Notes under the pieces: model-generated | Databases searched by the model: none | Told to the model about the DNA's origin: nothing | What the model saw: the letters and a program-made list of their open reading frames with translations, nothing else | Position numbers and translations under genes: made by a program | Shown: piece after piece, positions 43,401 to 49,165 of the stretch | Position numbering within the stretch: position 1 is the first letter of the stretch | Layout of the letters: each line of letters starts with the position of its first letter | Assembly (NCBI GenBank): GCA_008360975.2 | Contig: CM039180.1 | Location: 11,747,122-11,811,121, forward strand | Direction: 5' to 3' | Source: Lichenostomus cassidix | Lineage: Eukaryota; Chordata; Aves; Passeriformes; Meliphagidae | Length of the DNA: 64,000 bases

Positions 43401-46400
43401 AAAAAAATAGAGATAGAAAAAAAAGATAAAAGTTTTACAAATTTCCAGATTATATGCCTCCCTTATAAATTTGAAAGCTACATTCACAGATACTCAAGAG
43501 GTGCACTAATAGTATTTGAATCAGAAAGGCTTATGCAAATACACATTAATACACAGAGAGGGTTTTAAGAGGGGCATTTCTGAAGTGCTACAGTTGAATA
43601 CAGTATTTCTGATATCCCTAATGCTGTTCCAGAACCAGAACACAATCTATGTCATGACCAGTCATTATGTGGATTTTCACTATGTAACTTAGTAGTTTTA
43701 ATCAGTGATTTAGTATAGTGTAGATTGTTAATTCATTTTAAGCACTTCATGTCAATTCACTTTAGGCATTTTAGAAATTGTGCTTTTTCCTGAAAAACAA
43801 AAACATCAAAAAACAAAACAAAGACAAAACCCTCAAAAAATGCAGAAAGCAAGTTTTATAACATCTGGTGTAGCACTTCCTATGATCAGCTACATTTTAT
43901 CCTTACAAGTCAAGCACATTCCATCTCCCATTTTTTTAAATAGCATTTTCACCAAACAATCAGTCAGAAGTGCTTAAATGTAAAAATATGAAAAATAAAA
44001 CCAACAAGAGGTTAAAAGTATAGAAACAAATTTTTTTACTGTTTCAAATCAGACCTATTCAAGTTCCCTTTCACACTTCAGAAAACAGCACCTTGAGTAT
44101 TTTACTGTCTCCAAACCTAAAAGTTTCAGCTTAGACAGACTGAGCAGAACACAGACACACAACATTCAGTTGAGTTAGTTACCTGTGCCCTCTTGAATGA
44201 AAGGTATAAAGAGACATGTGACTAGGTGTAATGAAGATGGTTAAAAAAATCATTGTTATTTAGACAGGATCATTTTGACACCACTACCTCCAAGCTGCAG
44301 CTGAGGGTCTCCTACACAGTACCCCATCACAAAAGAACACTCTCAGCCCTCCACTGTGTTCCATGACAACAGCTTAGCCAGATATATAAAACTCAAAAGA
44401 TGAAACAAGACCGTTATATAACACAAAACAATTGAAATATAATATCTGATTTTGAAAGTAAAGCTTCACACTATTCATATTTCAGTTCTCCTATAACAAT
44501 GGCAACCTACATTAAACAAAATAAGTGAGTGTCAGAATGCTTTTGTCATATCACATTAGAAAAAATGTAGTGTGAATTGTGGGTAAATTAAAATAAAAAA
44601 ATAAATCAACAAATAATATCTATCGAGGTCTTTCTAAATTCTAGAATCTAGAAAAGCTGTTTTCTTTTCTTCCATATGGAACTTTGACTTCCAACCCTTG
44701 TTTGACGTAAGACACATGTTCATTACAAAAAAAAAAAAATCAGAACCTAGACCACTCTGGTTATATTCATACAGCATGAAACACCAAGAGGAAGTAATCT
44801 ATACTTATTTCCCTCTGCCCAAATCACAGTGTCAGCAAAAACCCAGGAAAAAGTATACTCCTGGATGTACTGCAACTATAGCAGCAAAATCCTAACCTAC
44901 ATTATTTTAGGAAGAAGCCCACTTGTCCCCATATCCACATATATATGATTACTGGCAAGGCATACAGACATGTCTGTCCTGTTTTCAAACTATCCACTTC
45001 ATTTAATCCTAATTGAGCACACCCAGAATACTGAAATGATCTACTAAATCCTGCTTACTTCCTAGTGCAAACCAATTACCTACATTTGATTTCCAGTAAC
45101 TGGAAATTTGCTACTGGTGCCCAGATTACAGAATTTATCTTGTTATCAGGGGGGAGGTGGGGAGGCAGTGGTGGAGTGGGTAATAATCAACTTTCCACCT
45201 TCCAAGCGGAAGTTGTTTCCAGGTATGTCAATGGCATTATTAAATTGCAGCCTTAGTCATCTACACTCTGGACTTTCAAGAGCAATCAGCCAGGCTTATC
45301 AACCTACCTGTGCACACCTCTAGCTTCTCTACCTCTCCTCCATCACTCCCTGGCACCCATCACATAATTTTAGTTCATTCACTCAGGCCTATATACAACT
45401 CTCTAAGCTTACTACTCAACACATTCAAAGGTAATAAAGACCTAAAGGCAAAGAACCGTTTTCATTTGCACTCACCCACTATTCCATTTGTATTTTAGAT
45501 TCCATTTTGACTTGGAAATGAAGCGATGAGTAACAGCAATTCCTATCTACAAACTTGCCACTGTTTAACAGCCACAGTACATCCTGCACTTAAATGAGGA
45601 AACAACTTCTTCCCTTCTCACCCCTCAAAAAATATCTACTAATTCTTTAAGTAAACAGAATACTGAAACTTATATCCCACTCACCACTCTTCTCCCTTTT
45701 CAGTAATTGCAAAAAGGACCTAAGACAGCCAAATATACCCTAAAACACATACCTCAAAAACCCCCAAATACTCCAATACATTGATTATGAAAAAAAAAAT
45801 TAAAAATCAGCAATTATGATTCTTGTCACCACACTAATCTGTGTCTGCTTTCCTAGACAAAGGTGAATATTAGAGCTGAAGATCAGCATCCTAGTTTCCT
45901 GGTTCTCCTTTAATTTCCAATACAAAAATCAAATACGAATTTTTTAAATACAAAGTGTTAAGAGGACAAAAGAAATTTTGAACACAATTAACACTCTTTC
46001 AGGTAATACATCTTTCTCCTGAAATGTCTTGCCCTTTAGTTCCTATAAATCTGTTTTCCAGTTTTTACCAGGATTCCCTTTTCTTGCTGCTACAGGAAAG
46101 CATGGGAAAACTCACTGCCTATACAGTTGAAAGCTATGGAAACAACACGCTGTCAAATAGAGAAATTGGAACAAAATGTGTTTTTCCATACAGAGGTGCC
46201 CCTGCTTCAAAGAAAGAATGATAAAAATATGTATTGTATGCAATTTTTCTACAACAAAGCTAAAACATCAACGTATTTATGAGATATGAAATGGTGGAAG
46301 CGAGTCAGAGGATCTAGAACAAAGTACTTGACATAAAGGTCATTAATAATGTCCCGCATTTTGCACTAGTCTAGGCCAGCCTTTCTGTAAAGTACATATA

Positions 46401-47985
46401 ATTTACATGAACAAGACGGACTCACCAGTACAAGGCAAGATGTCAATTAGCGTTAAATAGCAATTACATTACTAAAACTATGACTTGATGAAAAGCTTCT
46501 GTCAAGTTCTATAACCTTTAAGCGCTCCTGTGAAGATTTAGAAGGGTCCTATCTCTGCAATGCCGTTCTTCATTTCACACATTGCTCTCTTCCTTTCCCA
46601 CACGCTCAGATGTTTCAGCAGCATACTTTTAGTATTTGCAAAATCCTGCCCAAAGAGCGTGGCCGATTTCCCACGGGCTCCCTCCCCACCCTGGATGAAC
46701 TCGTTACTTCCCAAAGTCCACTTCCTCTTCCACCCCTGGACCTGCCAGCGCTCCCAACGCCCCTCCGCCTTGCGCAACATCCGCGGCCTCCTCCCCACAT
46801 TTCAGACGAGCTCCGATGCGACACTTACATTGAGATTTTTTTTTTTTTTGTTCCCAGGCCACTAGCACAGACTGACAGCTTAAAGGGCTAACGATGTGCT
46901 TTTAATCCCAAAGCGCGACGCGTAATAAAACGAGCTACAAAGACAGATACGGAGGGCACTCACCTGCCCTCTTTCAGCTCTTCTGGGAGTCAAACTGCAT
47001 TTTGATATTAAGTATTTAAATTATATTGAAAAGTGCCAGCAACATCTGCCCAATAAACATTATTGTTCTCAGCTCAAACCACCAATTCAAAAGATAAAAC
47101 TCCCGAGATATTGTACCAGCCCGATTAAACAGCTAAAATAAACCAGGAAAAGCACTAATTCTCCAATAGACATTTCCTCCGAGCGCACACGTTAACCAAA
47201 GGCTGACGGTGAACTGATCTGGAAGGAAGAAAGGACGAGGGATACAGGCAGGGCTGCGATGGGGGATGGGAGCGAAGGGAGATGTTAGGGAAGGGAAGAT
47301 GAATATTCCTCCAAGGACTGTCAATACATTTAACACATCTCCTCGGAAAGAAGAGAAATCTCAAGCAGGCAGCTACAGGGGCAGATAAAAGGGGAAGGAG
47401 GAAAGGAGTGCCCGATTATCCCCAGCTGACATCACACACGGCAACCCTGCAGAAAAGGGGCTGCAAGGGCGAGGAAGCGCTCACAGCCCCCCCGAGCCGC
47501 CTCTGTCCCCTTTATGCGCTCAGGGAAGCAGCGGGGCGGGCGGACGAGGAGCCTCCCGGTTCATTTTGCAAGAGCCGCTCACCCCCAGCTCCCCGGAGCG
47601 GGGAAGGGCCGGGGCCGCGGTGACAAACCTCCCGGGGCTGCGGGGCAGGAAGGAGGCTGCGAACCCAGGCGGACACTCTCCCTCCCCCCGCCGAGCTCCG
47701 GAGCGGCGGTGGGCACGGGGAGCCGGCCGAGCCCCGGGGCACACAATAGCAGGTCACCCCCGGGGATGCGCCGCTCGCCCGCCCGGCAGCCCCTGGCCGG
47801 CGGGGGATGGGGAAGGGGCTGCGGGTCACCCCCCGCCCCGGGGCGGCAGGAGCCTCGCCCGCCCCGCCCGCGCCGCCGCCCCTCACCATGAAGTCGCTGG
47901 CGAAGTTGTCCTCCCCATTGTGGTCCGTGTCCTTCATGGCCTGGACTCGCTTAATGAATTTCCTCAGGATCTCCTCCTGGCTCAT
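4376..47985 (-). CDS. PTPN12: PTPN12 (PTP-PEST) tyrosine phosphatase, 5' part of gene, exons 1-11
   Basis: Cytosolic protein tyrosine phosphatase that in vertebrates dephosphorylates focal-adhesion and cytoskeletal proteins such as p130Cas and acts on migration and immune signalling (family knowledge). Eleven exons total 939 coding bases, giving 313 residues with no frame break. Seen in the translation: start [10 protein letters not shown], Ser39 in RRLSTKY (a known kinase site in PTP-PEST), phosphotyrosine loop KNRYKDI with Tyr64, WPD loop with Asp199, P-loop [10 protein letters not shown] with Cys231 and Arg237, and Q-loop QTKEQYE with Gln278. This numbering matches what I recall for the human protein, so no exon appears to be missing. 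PTPN22 and PTPN18 are the nearest relatives, but the N-terminus and the [16 protein letters not shown] segment fit PTPN12 best. The C-terminal PEST and proline-rich half is not in the window, so the entry is partial. Coordinates span introns; exons are listed separately. Confidence 0.96.
4475..4564 (-). other. PTPN12 intron 10, minimal 90-base intron
   Basis: GT..AG intron of only 90 bases between exons 10 and 11, near the lower size limit for vertebrates, while neighbouring introns run from 599 bases to 31 kb. It holds no other feature. Confidence 0.95.
4565..4642 (-). CDS. PTPN12: PTPN12 exon 10 (residues 255-280), Q-loop
   Basis: 26 codons, starting [15 protein letters not shown] and ending RHSAVQTK. 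Gln278 is the Q-loop residue that positions water for hydrolysis of the phosphocysteine intermediate. The acceptor is atttcag and the donor AAG|gtatag. Only 90 bases separate it from exon 11. Confidence 0.96.
4643..5241 (-). other. PTPN12 intron 9
   Basis: AT-rich intron of 599 bases. It contains a perfect 10-bp inverted repeat, TCATTAATGT (4857-4866) and ACATTAATGA (4876-4885), around a 9-base spacer. No exon or transposon is recognised. Confidence 0.9.
5242..5308 (-). CDS. PTPN12: PTPN12 exon 9 (residues 232-254), rest of the P-loop
   Basis: The first base completes Ser232; then [20 protein letters not shown] follows, ending KAG. It includes the phosphate-binding Arg237. The acceptor is atgttcatag and the donor GGG|gtaagg. 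The active-site loop HCSAGCGR is therefore built from two exons. Confidence 0.97.
5309..6724 (-). other. PTPN12 intron 8 (splits the active-site loop)
   Basis: 1416 bases, AT-rich, without a recognised repeat. It interrupts codon Ser232 directly after catalytic Cys231. Open frames in it (for example around 5507-5695) show no family resemblance. Confidence 0.9.
6725..6867 (-). CDS. PTPN12: PTPN12 exon 8 (residues 185-231 plus 2 bases), WPD loop and catalytic Cys
   Basis: Begins [19 protein letters not shown] and ends VPICIHC. The WPD general acid is Asp199. The catalytic Cys231 codon (TGC, 6729-6727) is the last complete codon; AG of Ser232 precedes the donor gtatc. An open stretch upstream of the exon on the same strand is intron, ended by the acceptor ctccctcag. 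Confidence 0.97.
6868..9299 (-). other. PTPN12 intron 7
   Basis: 2432 bases. Mostly AT-rich; a GC-richer patch at 7430-7640 has an open frame of 63 codons on the minus strand ending at a CAG|gtagct site, but no good upstream acceptor, so it is not called as an exon. Nothing else is recognised. Confidence 0.85.
9300..9359 (-). CDS. PTPN12: PTPN12 exon 7 (residues 165-184)
   Basis: 20 codons, [20 protein letters not shown]. The acceptor is cgtttag and the donor AAT|gtaagt, phase 0 on both sides. It encodes strands leading to the WPD loop. Confidence 0.95.
9360..10780 (-). other. PTPN12 intron 6
   Basis: 1421 bases of AT-rich intron; no repeat, exon or RNA gene recognised. Confidence 0.85.
10781..10852 (-). 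CDS. PTPN12: PTPN12 exon 6 (residues 141-164)
   Basis: 24 codons, [12 protein letters not shown] then [12 protein letters not shown]. The KCERYWP motif is typical of the family. The second half differs from the human sequence as I recall it, marking the variable surface strands. The acceptor is tttaacag and the donor TGT|gtaagt. Confidence 0.96.
10853..11581 (-). other. PTPN12 intron 5
   Basis: 729 bases of AT-rich intron; nothing further recognised. Confidence 0.85.
11582..11620 (-). CDS. PTPN12: PTPN12 exon 5, micro-exon (residues 128-140)
   Basis: A 39-base exon encoding [13 protein letters not shown], too short to stand out as an open frame. The acceptor is cttttcag and the donor AGG|gtatgt, both phase 0, joining exactly to exon 6, which begins KKCERYW. 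The segment is a buried core strand of the phosphatase fold. Confidence 0.95.
11621..12633 (-). other. PTPN12 intron 4
   Basis: 1013 bases of AT-rich intron; nothing further recognised. The open frame at 12126-12434 has no recognisable motif. Confidence 0.85.
12634..12729 (-). CDS. PTPN12: PTPN12 exon 4 (residues 96-127)
   Basis: 32 codons, starting [10 protein letters not shown] and ending IWEYNVA. It contains the ATQGPL and DFWRM(I/V)WE signatures of classical phosphatases. The acceptor is gcaatcccag and the donor GCT|gtaagt. Confidence 0.97.
12730..13719 (-). other. PTPN12 intron 3
   Basis: 990 bases of AT-rich intron; nothing further recognised. Confidence 0.85.
13720..13796 (-). CDS. 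PTPN12: PTPN12 exon 3 (residues 70-95)
   Basis: The acceptor lies in a T-rich tract ending ttag; the first two bases complete Phe70, then [10 protein letters not shown] through DYINANFIK follows. The donor is AAG|gtatgt, phase 0. DYINAN is a core motif of classical tyrosine phosphatases. Confidence 0.96.
13797..16801 (-). other. PTPN12 intron 2
   Basis: 3005 bases. Slightly GC-richer patches at about 13,980-14,400 and 15,700-16,050 carry short open frames without family resemblance. No transposon is recognised with confidence. Confidence 0.85.
16802..16910 (-). CDS. PTPN12: PTPN12 exon 2 (residues 34-69 plus 1 base)
   Basis: The acceptor ttttatttcag precedes [10 protein letters not shown]; the donor is CCA T|gtaagt. 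The 109 bases give 36 codons plus one base, which completes Phe70 with the first two bases of exon 3. It carries Ser39, reported as a PKA/PKC site in PTP-PEST, and the KNRY substrate-recognition loop with Tyr64. Confidence 0.96.
16911..22152 (-). other. PTPN12 intron 1, 3' segment
   Basis: Last 5.2 kb of the 31-kb intron 1 (whole intron 16911-47886). The most structured part is an AT-rich block at 17990-18260 with POU octamers and homeodomain-type sites (listed separately). The rest is ordinary AT-rich intron. Confidence 0.8.
17990..18260. promoter_or_regulatory. candidate intronic enhancer with octamer and homeodomain motifs
   Basis: Two perfect POU octamers ATGCAAAT on the plus strand (18036-18043 and 18204-18211), with TTAATTATGCATATTA at 18051-18066 and TTAATTTAATTGGATAAT near 18232. 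The clustering of ATTA/TAAT cores and octamers resembles developmental conserved non-coding elements. It is a prediction from motifs only; AT-rich intron produces TAAT cores by chance, though two exact octamers within 170 bases are less expected. Confidence 0.35.
22153..22208 (+). mobile_element. CR1 LINE 3' tail fragment
   Basis: GATCCAGGTGGGTTCCTTCCAACTCAGGACATTCTGTGAT matches the terminal part of avian CR1 (ATGATCC..GGGTCCCTTCCAACTCAGGATATTCTATGAT). Only the last ~55 bases remain, as expected for a severely 5'-truncated, old copy. Confidence 0.75.
25046..25061 (+). repeat. poly(T) run
   Basis: Sixteen T on the plus strand (A on the transcribed-sense strand of PTPN12). No retroposon body is recognised on either side. 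Confidence 0.85.
25872..25954. repeat. 83-bp nested palindrome (MITE-like or hairpin)
   Basis: Three sets of complementary arms share one centre near 25913: TAGAGTTC/GAACTCTA (25872-25879 with 25947-25954), TGAACATTC/GAATGTTCA (25893-25901 with 25922-25930) and AGCACTG/CAGTGCT (25906-25912 with 25915-25921). The outer arms begin and end with TA, the target duplicated by Tc1/mariner elements. Either a decayed palindromic MITE or an imperfect RNA hairpin would explain it. The middle segments (13 and 16 bases) do not pair well. Confidence 0.55.
28740..29109 (+). mobile_element. CR1 LINE 3' end, 5'-truncated
   Basis: Contains the avian CR1 landmarks in order: GTTCAGCCTGGAAAAGAGAAGG, GGAGAGGGACTTTTTCCAAG, AATGGCTTCAAACTGAAAGAGG, TTAGGAAGAAATGCTTTAC, GGTTGCCCATGAAAGCTGTG, CCCTTCCAATCCAAACCACTC and a terminal TCTATGGTTCTGTGAT. 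It is inserted antisense to PTPN12. An internal stretch normally between the AGACCTTAGAGCAGCC and GAGAGG landmarks is deleted. The open frames across it are not coding. Confidence 0.93.
30105..30195 (-). mobile_element. CR1 LINE 3' end remnant
   Basis: The plus strand reads AATAGAATATATCAGTTGGA then AGAGACC, TTATCATCTAGTCCAGCTGCCTGACC. This is the reverse complement of a CR1 terminus (ATAGAATCAT..GGTTGGAAGGGACC..GATCATCTAGTCCAAC). It is therefore in the same orientation as PTPN12. Confidence 0.75.
31182..31217 (+). repeat. tandem duplication, 18 bp x 2
   Basis: CTAATACACCTACTGCAC is followed directly by CTAATACACCTAATGCAC, two units differing at two adjacent bases. Confidence 0.8.
33640..33735 (+). 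repeat. A-rich low-complexity tract (CAAA-type)
   Basis: Nearly pure A and C on the plus strand, with repeated CAAA, CCAAA and AAACAAAC units over about 95 bases. The minus-strand open frame here is a Phe-rich artefact of the composition. Confidence 0.85.
35999..36423 (-). mobile_element. solo LTR of an avian endogenous retrovirus
   Basis: A 425-bp block with TG..CA ends: the minus strand starts TGGTTTGGTTTTGCATGGCC and ends CAGGGTCAGCCCACTACA. Internal landmarks are typical of a common avian ERV LTR: GTGATCTCTC, the AATAAA signal at 36183-36178 and GGCACCTGGCACCAGCCAGG. Flanks GTTAC (35994-35998) and GCCAC (36424-36428) may be a target duplication diverged by two transitions. No gag, pol or env sequence adjoins it, so it is a solo LTR. 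It lies in sense orientation with PTPN12, so its polyadenylation signal is on the transcribed-sense strand. Confidence 0.82.
36178..36183 (-). terminator. LTR polyadenylation signal AATAAA, sense to PTPN12
   Basis: TTTATT on the plus strand gives AATAAA on the minus strand inside the LTR, in the place expected for the R region. It could end transcripts within intron 1 but no use is shown by the sequence. Confidence 0.5.
37852..37880. repeat. perfect 11-bp inverted repeat (hairpin)
   Basis: GCTTTAAGTGC (37852-37862) and GCACTTAAAGC (37870-37880) around a 7-base loop. Outer CAGA/TCTG bases could add a short base stem when read from the minus strand. Confidence 0.6.
40467..40485 (+). repeat. 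(GAAT)n microsatellite
   Basis: Four GAAT units followed by GAA, in intron 1. Confidence 0.85.
45149..45180 (+). repeat. G-rich tract with quadruplex potential
   Basis: GGGGGGAGGTGGGGAGGCAG continues to GTGGTGGAGTGGG: several G runs in 32 bases on the strand that is template for PTPN12. The later runs are mostly GG, so any quadruplex would be weak. Confidence 0.4.
46836..46849 (+). repeat. poly(T) run
   Basis: Fourteen T followed by GTTCCCAG, which resembles a splice acceptor on the plus strand; no exon could be supported after it. Confidence 0.8.
47887..47985 (-). CDS. PTPN12: PTPN12 exon 1, coding part (residues 1-33)
   Basis: Encodes [10 protein letters not shown] through ASDFM, the N-terminal helix before the phosphatase core. 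The ATG is at 47985-47983. It has A at -3 and an in-frame TGA at 48072-48070 with no ATG between, so this is the first usable in-frame start. The donor is ATG|gtgagg and the exon ends in phase 0. It sits inside the CpG island and is followed by a 31-kb intron, a usual arrangement for a vertebrate first exon. Confidence 0.96.
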
Positions 47986-48270
47986 CCTGCCCCGCCGGCC
48001 GCTCGGCGGAGCGGGAGCCCCGGCCGCCCGCCCGCTCTCCGCCCGGAGACCCCTCCGCCGCACGACCCGTCACCCGGCTGCCTTCCTTCCCTTCCCTGCC
48101 TCCTCTCCCCCGCCCGGGCCTGCCCGCGGCCTGCTGGCTCCGCTCCCGCCCCGCTCACGGCCGCCCGGCCGCCCGCTCCATCCTCCCCTCCCTCCGCCCG
48201 ACCCTCCCTGGAGCGCCGACACGGACACGACACGGTCCCTCCTCCTCGCCCCCCGCGCACGCGCGGCGCC
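47986..48270 (-). other. PTPN12: PTPN12 5' UTR and likely start-site zone
   Basis: Transcription probably begins between the ATG at 47985 and the GC-box array near 48272; the exact start cannot be read from sequence. An in-frame TGA (48072-48070) lies upstream of the ATG. A short upstream ORF (48181-48155) would be included if initiation is upstream of 48181. Confidence 0.6.
48155..48181 (-). other. candidate upstream ORF MERAAGRP in PTPN12 5' UTR
   Basis: ATG at 48181-48179 followed by seven codons and TGA at 48157-48155. It could reduce translation of the main frame if the transcript includes it. Confidence 0.35.
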
Positions 48271-48271
48271 C

Positions 48272-48306
48272 GCCCCGCCCGCTTCCCTGCGCCCCGCCCC
48301 GCCCCG
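48272..48306 (-). promoter_or_regulatory. PTPN12: GC-box (Sp1/KLF) array
   Basis: The minus strand has repeated GGGGCGGGG and GGGCGGGG boxes in about 35 bases, roughly 290-320 bases upstream of the ATG. The G runs also give quadruplex potential on the coding strand. Confidence 0.7.
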
Positions 48307-48322
48307 GTGCCGCTCCGCGCCC

Positions 48323-48373
48323 ATTGGCTCTCCCGACCGCCGTCTCGTCCTATTGGCGGCCGCGCACGCCAAT
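48323..48373 (-). promoter_or_regulatory. PTPN12: three CCAAT boxes (NF-Y sites)
   Basis: CCAAT on the minus strand at 48327-48323 and 48356-48352 and on the plus strand at 48369-48373. The first two read AGCCAATGGG and CGCCAATAGG, the third GCCAATCACC; these fit NF-Y sites. They sit just upstream of the GC boxes, a usual order for a CpG promoter directing PTPN12. Confidence 0.7.
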
Positions 48374-48439
48374 CACCGGCGGGCCGGGCCCCGAGGGAGT
48401 GCTCGCTGCTGTGTGCGCCTCACCCCGCTCAGCCGGCTT

Positions 48440-48449
48440 CCCCCCCCCC
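48440..48449 (+). repeat. poly(C) run
   Basis: Ten C on the plus strand within the CpG island. Confidence 0.85.
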
Positions 48450-48608
48450 GTTTCCCGTGGATGGGACCGCCCGAAGGGCGCCTCATGGAGCGCTGGAAGG
48501 GACCACTTGGCGCGCGGGGGGGAGGCTGAGCGCAGCGGAGCGCGGTTTCCCCGGGCTGGAGCACAATGGGCGGCGGTGGGTGCCCGCGGCGCCGCGCCGG
48601 GAGGCAGC

Positions 48609-48628
48609 GGCATGTCGGGACATGTAGT
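48609..48628 (-). promoter_or_regulatory. ZNF143/STAF binding site
   Basis: The minus strand reads ACTACATGTCCCGACATGCC, very close to the ZNF143 consensus (ACTACAATTCCCAGCATGC type). Such sites usually lie close to start sites, often bidirectional. Here it is over 620 bases upstream of the PTPN12 ATG. Confidence 0.7.
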
Positions 48629-48801
48629 CGCGACAGCACCGCGTCCCGGGGCTGCGGGAGTGGGGGATCACGCCGCGTCCCACTGAGACGCCCGGATCAG
48701 AAGGGTCCCGCCCCCGGTGGGAAGCCCCCAGCATGGGAAGTGCCGGGGGTCCCTGCGCTGGCCGTGCGGAGGCACAGCGGTGGCCAACGCCGGGCAGAGG
48801 G

Positions 48802-48810
48802 AAGATGGCG
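48802..48810 (+). promoter_or_regulatory. YY1-type motif AAGATGGCG
   Basis: AAGATGGCG on the plus strand, the form found just downstream of many vertebrate start sites and often containing the start codon. It is followed by three GGGAC units. No plus-strand gene could be followed from it. Confidence 0.45.
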
Positions 48811-48814
48811 GGGC

Positions 48815-48831
48815 GGGACGGGACGGGACGG
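48815..48831 (+). repeat. (GGGAC)3 short tandem repeat
   Basis: Three GGGAC units and a partial fourth in GC-rich sequence. Confidence 0.7.
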
Positions 48832-48864
48832 GCGCGGACACCTGGCCGGGGACCGCTCCTCGCG

Positions 48865-49022
48865 TATTTCTATGTATGTATGTTAAGTATATGCATATGT
48901 GTGTGCGCGTTTGTATATTAAGTATATATATATATGTAAATGTATATTCTTCATGAAGTGTATGTGTGTATATATATGTGTGTACATATATATAGATAGA
49001 TAGATATACATAGATATATATG
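48865..49022 (+). repeat. compound TATG/TA/GATA microsatellite
   Basis: About 158 bases of alternating TATG, TGTG, TA and TAGA units, with almost no GC-rich sequence, ending in GATATATA. It lies between two CpG-rich blocks, as if it had expanded within a once continuous island. Confidence 0.9.
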
Positions 49023-49036
49023 CTTAATAAAAATGT

Positions 49037-49165
49037 CCGCAGGCGGAGCTGAGTCATGGAGTGCCGGGGAAGGTGCCCGCGGGCTCCGGGCTGCTGCCGG
49101 GCGGGGACAATGTCCCGCACCCCTCGGAGCCGCGGCGGGAGCGCTCAGGGACCCCGCGCCTTCCT
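49037..49165. promoter_or_regulatory. second GC-rich, CpG-containing patch with AP-1 site
   Basis: A GC-rich block of about 130 bases beyond the microsatellite. It includes TGAGTCA (49050-49056), a perfect AP-1 motif. Probably the outer part of the promoter island. Confidence 0.55.

Larger units (their letters stand above)
36424..47440 (-). other. PTPN12 intron 1, 5' segment
   Basis: AT-rich intron with a perfect 11-bp hairpin (37852-37880), a GAAT microsatellite (40467-40485), a G-rich tract (45149-45180) and a T run (46836-46849). From about 46,660 GC content rises toward the CpG island. No alternative first exon could be supported. Confidence 0.8.
47440..48865. promoter_or_regulatory. PTPN12: CpG island over PTPN12 exon 1 and promoter
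   Basis: An abrupt change from AT-rich sequence to GC-rich, CpG-dense sequence, covering the start of intron 1, coding exon 1, the 5' UTR and about 880 bases upstream of the ATG. No TATA box is placed where one would be expected, so broad CpG-type initiation is likely. Long open frames on both strands here (up to 353 codons) come from the shortage of stop codons in GC-rich DNA. The AT-rich microsatellite at 48865 marks the upstream edge. Confidence 0.92.

Noticed and set aside
46560..46865. GC-richer block with overlapping open frames and an acceptor-like T-run plus CAG at 46836-46857
   Set aside because: No coding similarity, frames open on both strands, and no partner exon found. An alternative exon cannot be excluded but is not supported.
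47512..48063. 183-codon minus-strand frame that would extend PTPN12 upstream and past its exon 1 donor
   Set aside because: The upstream 'start' is GTG, with an in-frame TGA just before it, and the downstream part runs through the gtgagg donor into the intron.
47566..48627. Plus-strand open frame of 353 codons over the CpG island, and related long frames on both strands
   Set aside because: It is antisense to PTPN12 exon 1, with Pro/Arg/Ala-rich composition and no domain. Several frames are open at once, as expected where AT-rich stop codons are rare.
48668..49120. Minus-strand 150-codon frame rich in Tyr, Ile and Thr
   Set aside because: It runs through the TA/TG microsatellite; the composition is that of the repeat.
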